Part shown: piece by piece, positions 6,123 to 10,432 of the stretch
Layout of the letters: each line of letters starts with the position of its first letter
How positions within the stretch are numbered: the stretch's first letter is position 1
NCBI GenBank assembly: GCA_964427535.1
Contig: CAYRVF010000152.1
Location: 1-10,432 of the forward strand
From: CAYRVF01 sp964427535
GTDB lineage: Bacteria > Chloroflexota > Ktedonobacteria > Ktedonobacterales > JADMIN01
Direction of reading: 5' to 3'
Length of the DNA: 10,432 nucleotides
Position numbers and translations under genes: made by a program
Notes under the pieces: generated by a model
What the model was told of the DNA's origin: nothing
The model's database searches: none
What the model saw: the letters and a program-made list of their open reading frames with translations, nothing else

Positions 6123-7652
6123 TTATTCACCCGAGGGCGCGAGCGGCAGGCGCACCGTGAACGTGCTCCCCCGGCCGGGTGTGCTTTCGACGCTAATCTG
6201 CCCGCCGTGCGCAGTCACGATCCAGCGGGCGAGCGCGAGTCCGAGGCCCGAACCGCGCTTGCCATCGGCTCTCACCGCACGCGCCGCATCGGCTCGATAG
6301 AACGGCTCGAAGATGCGCTCGATCTGGGCCGGATCGATGCCCATGCCGGTGTCGCGGACCGTCAGCTCCGCGTGCGAGCGGTGGCTTCCGAGCAGCCGTC
6401 CCCCGCTGGCGTTGCGCACCGTCACCTCAATGCGGCCGCCCGGCGGTGTGTAGCGGAATGCGTTGTCCAGCAGGATCAGCACAACCTGGCGCAGGCGGTC
6501 ACTGTCACCTCGCACGATCGGCGCGGGGCCCGGGATTTGCGTGTCGACCGTAAGCCCCGACTGCTCTGCCTGGGGGCGCAGTTTCTCGACGGCATCTGTG
6601 GCCATCTCGCTCAGATTGACGAGGTGCAGGTCGAGGAGGCGTCCATCGTGCTCGTTGCGCGCGAGCAGGAGCAAATCATGGACAAGGCGCGACATATAAT
6701 CAACTTCCGCGATAATCTCGCCGACGTCCTCCGCCATCTGCTGCGTCGTTTGAATGGATGCCGACAGTCGTGACGCACTGTCGTCCGGCTGGCCAGGCGA
6801 CGCGCCTCCGGAGCGGGTAAGCGCGCGCAGCACGAGGTCGGCTTGCGAGCGCAGCATTGCCAGCGGCGTGCGCAGCTCATGCGAGGCCGCGGCGGTGAAC
6901 TGCCGTTGCCGCTCGAACGCCAGCCGGGTCGGCACGAGCGCCCGCTCGGCCAAATACACGCTTGCCAGCGCCGTCAATACCAGTACACCCGCGCCGACAA
7001 GCGCCAGCGTCACCAGCAGATCGTGCAGTTCAGACTCGCGCGCATCGAGCGAGGTGCCAACCTGCAACGCCCCGACGAGTTTGCCATCCTGGTGAACCGG
7101 CACCGTGTAGAGCCGGTACTCGTGCGGGTCCACACCATACATCACCAGAACACTCTGCCCGCTGCGCATCGACTGTAACGCGGCGGCCTTGTCGGGGAGG
7201 CCAAGCGAGGTCACATTGGCAGGATCGGAAACCGCGTTGCCGTTGGTATCCACCCAGACGGAGAAAATGTTTGGGCTCGACGGTTGATAGTGATCATCGT
7301 GGGGTTGCCCCCCCGGAGGCACGCCTCCCTGGTCACCGTCCCCATCCAGAGGATTGGAGCCTCCATTGAGAGTGTCGTTTTGGAGATGCGACGACACCGA
7401 GCGGAGCTGCCCATCGACTTGGGCATTGATCGCATGCGCCTCGACGAAATAGACGGCGACCGCCATCACGGCCAAGATCGCCGAGACGACGAGCAGGTTC
7501 ATCACGACGAGCCGGCGACGCGTCGCGAGCAACGGCTGCTCGTGAGCGCTGGAGCGGCGCGTAGGCAGCAGGCGACCGAGAATCGGAACGCGCCGGGTAG
7601 TGCTTCGGGGTTGTTGTTCAACTGGAGAAGGCGACGCGTCGCGCGTTATCAT
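6123..7652 (-). CDS. Membrane sensor histidine kinase (OmpR-type partner)
   Basis: This 509-residue two-component sensor autophosphorylates on histidine and passes phosphate to the response regulator encoded just upstream. Order: a basic cytoplasmic tail (1-48), first membrane helix (about 49-70), an extracytoplasmic domain (about 71-210), second helix (about 211-233), a short linker, the dimerisation/phosphotransfer region SHELRTPL with His258, then the ATPase with N box LLDNAFRYTP (Asn397), G1 DTGMGID (434-440), F box FEPFYRAD (448-455) and G2 GSGLGLAL (467-474). The ATG overlaps the regulator's stop as ATGA, with GGGAGG upstream, so translation is coupled. Two oddities stand out. The outer domain begins with a Gly/Pro/Asp/His-rich low-complexity stretch (about 96-127). 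The phosphotransfer hairpin is roughly 20 residues longer than usual, with a Gly/Ser/Pro/Asp-rich insert at about 279-298. The signal sensed is unknown. Confidence 0.95.
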   Translation of the reverse strand: MITRDASPSPVEQQPRSTTRRVPILGRLLPTRRSSAHEQPLLATRRRLVVMNLLVVSAILAVMAVAVYFVEAHAINAQVDGQLRSVSSHLQNDTLNGGSNPLDGDGDQGGVPPGGQPHDDHYQPSSPNIFSVWVDTNGNAVSDPANVTSLGLPDKAAALQSMRSGQSVLVMYGVDPHEYRLYTVPVHQDGKLVGALQVGTSLDARESELHDLLVTLALVGAGVLVLTALASVYLAERALVPTRLAFERQRQFTAAASHELRTPLAMLRSQADLVLRALTRSGGASPGQPDDSASRLSASIQTTQQMAEDVGEIIAEVDYMSRLVHDLLLLARNEHDGRLLDLHLVNLSEMATDAVEKLRPQAEQSGLTVDTQIPGPAPIVRGDSDRLRQVVLILLDNAFRYTPPGGRIEVTVRNASGGRLLGSHRSHAELTVRDTGMGIDPAQIERIFEPFYRADAARAVRADGKRGSGLGLALARWIVTAHGGQISVESTPGRGSTFTVRLPLAPSGE

Positions 7653-8356
7653 CGCTCGGCGCCTCCCTCTGGCACGCGTACGGTATATCCCACGCCGCGC
7701 ACGGTATGGATGAGCCGGTCGCTGGCGTTTTGCTCGATCTTATCACGCAGATAGTGGATGTACGTGTCGAGGACGTTACCACCTACTTCCGCGCCGTCGG
7801 GCCACACACGGTCGAGGAGCTGCTGCCGCGTGACGACACGGTTCGCGTTACGCACGAGCATCTCCAGCAGGGCAAACTCGCGCACGGTGAGCGGGATGTG
7901 GCGCGCGCCGCGATACACGTCGTGCCGCAGCAGGTCGACGACGAGATCACCCGCGCGCAGCACCGTGGAGGCGGCGGCCGGATCAAACCGGTGCGGACGA
8001 CGGGAGAGCGCCCGCAACCGGGCCAGCAATTCCTCCACCGGGAAGGGCTTGGTCAGATAATCGTCCGCACCGGCGTCCAGGCCGTTCACCTTGTCTTCGG
8101 TCTGATCGAGCGCCGTCAGCAGCAAGATCGGCGTCGTGATGCCATCCCGGCGCAAATCGCGGCATACCTCGATGCCATTGCGTCCGGGCAGCAACACGTC
8201 CAGAATGATCGCGTCGAAGCGATCGGGCTCCCGCGAGACACGCTGGAAGGCCACGTCGCCATTGCCCTCGATCTCGACCAGATGCCCCTCGTCCTCGAGA
8301 TTCCGCTGATAGCTGCGCGCCAGACGCGGATCATCCTCCACAAGCAACAACTGCAT
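7649..8356 (-). CDS. OmpR/PhoB-family response regulator
   Basis: This 235-residue DNA-binding regulator is phosphorylated by the histidine kinase encoded immediately downstream. The N-terminal receiver has the acidic pocket VEDD (6-9), phospho-acceptor Asp53 in ILDVLLPG, Thr81 and Lys103 in LTKPF, all expected residues. The C-terminal winged helix (about 134-226) carries LTVREFALLEMLV and the recognition-helix region NVLDTYIHYLRDKI, ending in the usual VRGVGYTV. The frame is open for 26 codons further upstream (an ATG at 8434), but the ATG at 8356 gives the standard family N-terminus MQLLLVEDD and has GGGAGGG upstream. The stop overlaps the kinase start by 4 bp. Its likely operator is the repeat set at 8507-8539. 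Confidence 0.96.
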   Translation of the reverse strand: MQLLLVEDDPRLARSYQRNLEDEGHLVEIEGNGDVAFQRVSREPDRFDAIILDVLLPGRNGIEVCRDLRRDGITTPILLLTALDQTEDKVNGLDAGADDYLTKPFPVEELLARLRALSRRPHRFDPAAASTVLRAGDLVVDLLRHDVYRGARHIPLTVREFALLEMLVRNANRVVTRQQLLDRVWPDGAEVGGNVLDTYIHYLRDKIEQNASDRLIHTVRGVGYTVRVPEGGAER

Positions 8357-8395
8357 CGCGCTCGTCCCTCCCGCCGACAAGTCCGTCGTCCCCTC

Positions 8396-8401
8396 ATTGT
8401 A
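8396..8401 (-). promoter_or_regulatory. Possible -10 element of the two-component operon
   Basis: The minus strand reads TACAAT, five of six bases of TATAAT, giving a start near 8389 and a leader of about 33 bases before the response regulator. No good -35 hexamer lies 16-19 bp upstream, so an activator or weak basal use would be expected. A perfect palindrome CTCGGCGCCGAG lies at 8435-8446, some 34 bp upstream of the element. Confidence 0.3.
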
Positions 8402-8498
8402 CGACGCCGTCCGGCCTAACAGGAGGCATGCCAACTCGGCGCCGAGAAGTCAGCGAACGCGGCTCTCCGGCGAGCGTTCGTGGCGGGCGGCAGGGACT

Positions 8499-8514
8499 CT
8501 GTGAACATTCACAG
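8499..8514. repeat. Inverted repeat CTGTGAA-CA-TTCACAG
   Basis: A perfect 7+7 bp palindrome with a 2 bp centre lies in the divergent intergenic region. Its right half overlaps the first of three 11-bp direct repeats. It may be a separate dimeric operator or part of the response-regulator site. Confidence 0.5.
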
Positions 8515-8539
8515 AAAACTACCAGACAATTCTCAAGGA
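8507..8539 (+). promoter_or_regulatory. Three 11-bp direct repeats, candidate response-regulator operator
   Basis: ATTCACAGAAA, ACTACCAGACA and ATTCTCAAGGA follow one another without gaps. Positions 1, 3, 6, 7 and 11 are identical in all three, and most others agree in two. Tandem 11-bp repeats are the usual binding pattern of PhoB/OmpR-type winged-helix regulators, and such a regulator is encoded 150 bp away. The array ends 7 bp before a candidate -10 on the plus strand, covering the -35 position, as in class II activation at pho boxes. Binding by this particular regulator is inferred. Confidence 0.45.
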
Positions 8540-8552
8540 AGGTTGCTAAGCT
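8523..8552 (+). promoter_or_regulatory. Candidate promoter of the DUF2231 gene
   Basis: CAGACA (8523-8528, four of six -35 bases) and TAAGCT (8547-8552) are 18 bp apart, with TTGC before the -10 giving an extended -10 look. Both hexamers are weak, consistent with a need for an activator at the overlapping repeats. Transcription would start near 8559, leaving a leader of about 80 bases. Confidence 0.35.
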
Positions 8553-8638
8553 GTTGAAGGTGTGCCTCGTCCGACCAAAGCGCTGGTCTCCCGTCAAGAC
8601 AGCGTCCCGCATGTGTTCCGTTGAAAGGTCTCGCATCA

Positions 8639-9193
8639 ATGCCCGCGTTCCATCTAGTAGAGCTTCATCCTGTGCTCGTGCATTTCCCCATTGCGCTACT
8701 GCTTACCAGCGTCGCGCTCGACTTCGCGGCGATTGTCTTCCGGCGTGCGAGTGTAACCGACGCCGCGAGTTGGTGCCTCGTGCTTGGCGTCGTCGGCGCT
8801 GGAGCGGCCCTGCTCTCGGGCAAGATCAGCGCCGGGCAGACGAATACGGCAGTAGCGGCAAGTATCCTGCACCTACACAAGCTCTGCGCGGTCGGCGCGA
8901 GCATGCTCTTCGGGACACTGCTGATCGTGCGGGTCGTCTGGCTCGCGCCCCGCGTGCTGGCGACGATCGGCTCTGCCGTTCCAGGCGTGGTGTCCGTCGT
9001 AACCAGCGTCGACGGACGCTTGAAAATGGTGCTGCCCGCCCTCTATGCGCCCCGTCTTCCGCGTACGGTCGTCGCGTTCTACCTGTTCCTGAGCGTCATC
9101 GCCGTCGTGTTGATGGGTGCGACGGGCTACCTGGGCGGCGCGATGGTCTACGATCATGGCGTCGGCACGCCAGGGATTATCGGCCAGCCGTGA
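8639..9193 (+). CDS. DUF2231-type integral membrane protein
   Basis: This 184-residue protein has four predicted membrane helices at about 11-33, 44-64, 78-100 and 145-166. The N-terminal LHPVLVHFPIALL (9-21) and C-terminal GYLGGAMVYDHGVGT (163-177) are hallmarks of the DUF2231 family, whose biochemical role is not established. His10, His15, His78 or His80, and His173 lie at or near helix ends; this is a pattern that could bind heme or metal, but no ligand can be proved from sequence. The loop between helices 3 and 4 (about 101-144) seems long for the family. The ATG at 8639 has AAAGG ten bases upstream; a TTG at 8621 in the same frame has no comparable site. It is the only plus-strand gene and is transcribed away from the two-component operon. 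Confidence 0.88.
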   Translation: MPAFHLVELHPVLVHFPIALLLTSVALDFAAIVFRRASVTDAASWCLVLGVVGAGAALLSGKISAGQTNTAVAASILHLHKLCAVGASMLFGTLLIVRVVWLAPRVLATIGSAVPGVVSVVTSVDGRLKMVLPALYAPRLPRTVVAFYLFLSVIAVVLMGATGYLGGAMVYDHGVGTPGIIGQP

Positions 9194-9269
9194 GCGCGGC
9201 TGACTATGCTGAGGCGCATCAAGTCTGAATCAATGGGCGGTGATGACCGTCTGAGGTGAGCGGGCAGGC

Positions 9270-9281
9270 GAGGCATGCCTC
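9270..9281. repeat. Palindrome GAGGCATGCCTC in the convergent intergenic region
   Basis: A perfect 12 bp palindrome sits in a longer, partly symmetric context (GGCGAGGCATGCCTCCCCCTAC). It resembles one end of the short palindromic intergenic repeats with GTAGGGGCG-type ends that I associate with Chloroflexota and similar genomes. Only one copy is in the window, so repeat status is unproved. Confidence 0.3.
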
Positions 9282-9356
9282 CCCCTACAGACGGGCGCGT
9301 GACGTGACCTGGTAGCGATAGCAGCGTTGGCATCCGCCTCCACGCCCGCCTCGCGG

Positions 9357-9379
9357 CCCCTCCCCTCTAAGAGGAGGGG
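9357..9379. terminator. Hairpin between convergent genes, possible transcription end
   Basis: CCCCTC (9357-9362) pairs with GAGGGG (9374-9379), and after a CC bulge CTC pairs with GAG around the loop TAA. It lies 31 bp past the stop of the oxidoreductase gene and 164 bp past the DUF2231 stop. Neither side has a T-run, so it is not a standard intrinsic terminator. The neighbouring AGGGGAG (9382-9388) offers an alternative 7 bp pairing with 9360-9366, giving a pyrimidine/purine-rich element that may be a dispersed repeat. Nothing else in 9194-9409 looks like a gene. Confidence 0.3.
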
Positions 9380-9409
9380 CAAGGGGAGAGGTTCTGCTTG
9401 ACCGGGGGC

Positions 9410-10393
9410 CTATTCGAGCACGAGCGGCGCGACACGCGTCAGGAAGGTTTCGAGCGGCGTCACATCGTACGCGATGCGCGGCAGATAGACGATGATGTAG
9501 TTTACGCCGATCGCCACCCTCTGACGCAGATGCTCGGCGATCTGCTCAGGAGTGCCCACGATGAGCTGGCGGGCGTATTCCTCGTAGCTCATCTTCCCGC
9601 GCGCGGCGACAGTCTCGCGCTCGCGAGTCGCCTCGCTTTCGATGATATGCATATGCACGCTCGATGACCGGGTAATACTGTCAAAGTCGCGTCCGGCCTC
9701 GTCGCAGTGCCGCCGCAGCACGTCGAACTTGTGCCGGACGGTGTCGAGGTCGCCATTGATGTTGCAGCCATCGCCCCACTGCGCTACCAGCTTCAGCGTC
9801 ACCTGCTCGCCGCCGCCCGCGATCCACAGAGGCGGGTGTGGCTTCTGCACGCCCTTTGGCTCGTTGATAGGCCGGTTGATCTCGTAATACTTGCCAGAGA
9901 ACTCGGGGTAATCCTTCGTCCACATGTCGTGGACGATCTGGCACGCCTCGCGGAAGCGCCCCATCCGCTCGCGCGTTTCAGGGAATCCGTAGCCGTAGGC
10001 GCGGTACTCGTGCTCGTACCAGCCCGCGCCCAGGCCGAGCAGGAAGCGGCCGTGGCTCATCGCATCGATGGTCGAGCCCATCTTGGCGAGCAATGCAGGA
10101 TTACGATAGCCGTTGCAGGTTGCCATCTGGCCGAGTCGCACGTGCTGTGTCTCACGTGCGAGCGCCGACAGGCTGGTAAAGCACTCGAAGGTCGTCTCCA
10201 GCTCGGGGGTCGGCACTGTATGAAAATGGTCGAAGAGCCAGATGGAATCGTAGCGCAGGCGATCGGCCTCGCGCGCGGCCCGCGTCATCGCCTCGAACTG
10301 CTCAACCGGATCGTCAATCTCGACGAGATCCATCCGCCAGCCTTGGGGAATGCCAGCGCCAAACGTCACCTTCGCCTGGGATGGGGCAGTCAT
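9410..10393 (-). CDS. LLM-class flavin/F420-dependent oxidoreductase (Rv1855c-like)
   Basis: This 327-residue protein is a TIM-barrel enzyme of the bacterial luciferase-like superfamily that would use reduced F420 or FMN to reduce or oxygenate a substrate. Hallmarks are FGAGIPQGWRMD near the N-terminus (11-22), YDSIWLFDHF (48-57), the signature GRFLLGLGAGWYEHEYRAYG (115-134) followed by GFPETRERMGRFREA, then PHPPLWIAGGGEQ (186-198) and the C-terminal VGTPEQIAEHLRQR (279-292). The pattern fits the group of putative F420-dependent enzymes typified by mycobacterial Rv1855c; the cofactor cannot be told from sequence alone. The ATG at 10393 has GAGG five bases upstream; a TTG codon directly before it is less likely. 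A minus-strand frame that is open to the window edge stops at 10393-10395, overlapping this start as TGATG, so an upstream gene may be translationally coupled. Confidence 0.92.
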   Translation of the reverse strand: MTAPSQAKVTFGAGIPQGWRMDLVEIDDPVEQFEAMTRAAREADRLRYDSIWLFDHFHTVPTPELETTFECFTSLSALARETQHVRLGQMATCNGYRNPALLAKMGSTIDAMSHGRFLLGLGAGWYEHEYRAYGYGFPETRERMGRFREACQIVHDMWTKDYPEFSGKYYEINRPINEPKGVQKPHPPLWIAGGGEQVTLKLVAQWGDGCNINGDLDTVRHKFDVLRRHCDEAGRDFDSITRSSSVHMHIIESEATRERETVAARGKMSYEEYARQLIVGTPEQIAEHLRQRVAIGVNYIIVYLPRIAYDVTPLETFLTRVAPLVLE

Positions 10394-10432
10394 CAAGTCC
10401 TCATGCCTCTCTCTGCGCCTCGCGCGTCCGCT

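Noticed and set aside
5739..6773. Plus-strand open frame of 344 codons spanning the amidase start and the kinase C-terminus
   Set aside because: It crosses two real genes and their intergenic gap on the opposite strand, with no family features.
8357..8434. Upstream extension of the response regulator to an ATG at 8434
   Set aside because: The extra 26 residues have no counterpart in the family, and the internal ATG at 8356 has a strong ribosome site and the standard N-terminus.
8454..8480. CGAACGC/GCGTTCG inverted repeat with a 13-base loop in the divergent region
   Set aside because: A single 7 bp stem in GC-rich DNA with no T-run and no clear relation to a promoter; probably chance.

Overview
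The window is GC-rich bacterial chromosome with tightly packed genes. It holds six complete protein genes on the minus strand: dhaK, a regulator, an amidase, a histidine kinase, a response regulator and an LLM-family oxidoreductase. One more minus-strand gene (glpK) is cut by the left edge, and one gene lies on the plus strand (a DUF2231 membrane protein). I see no tRNA, rRNA, CRISPR array, transposase, integrase or phage gene. The combination of a luciferase-like (putatively F420-dependent) oxidoreductase, a DUF2231 protein, a sigma-54 activator with an intact GAFTGA loop, high GC and short palindromic intergenic repeats loosely suggests a Chloroflexota-type organism (Thermomicrobia-like). 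That placement is a guess from gene content, not from a marker gene.

Left third (1-4279): a glycerol/dihydroxyacetone module read right to left. A 712-residue GAF-PAS-AAA+-Fis activator of the AcoR/DhaR type is followed, after a 458 bp leader region, by dhaK and then glpK. The leader region carries five copies of GTTGCA (minus-strand sense), spaced close to whole helical turns, about 150-220 bp upstream of a good match to a sigma-54 -24/-12 promoter. The simplest reading is an enhancer for the activator, a sigma-54 promoter, and a dhaK-glpK transcript that feeds glycerol and dihydroxyacetone into triose phosphates. DhaK needs a DhaL partner, which is not visible here and may lie beyond the left edge.

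Middle (4280-6122): a non-coding stretch of about 225 bp, then an amidase-signature hydrolase with a complete Lys-cisSer-Ser triad, close in motif to peptide amidases. It follows the histidine kinase gene on the same strand but has a possible promoter of its own.

Right-centre (6123-9193): an OmpR/PhoB-type response regulator and a membrane histidine kinase overlap by 4 bp (ATGA) and form a two-component operon. A four-helix, histidine-bearing DUF2231 membrane protein is transcribed divergently. The 282 bp between them contains three 11-bp direct repeats and an overlapping 7+7 palindrome, placed over the -35 region of a candidate promoter for the DUF2231 gene. This is the geometry expected of a PhoB-like operator, so the membrane protein is a good candidate target of the two-component system.

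Right end (9194-10432): a convergent intergenic region with two palindromic elements, then an LLM-class flavin/F420 oxidoreductase of the Rv1855c-like type. Nothing in the window is an obviously unprecedented system. The most informative observations are the two regulatory regions (1928-2153 and 8499-8552).
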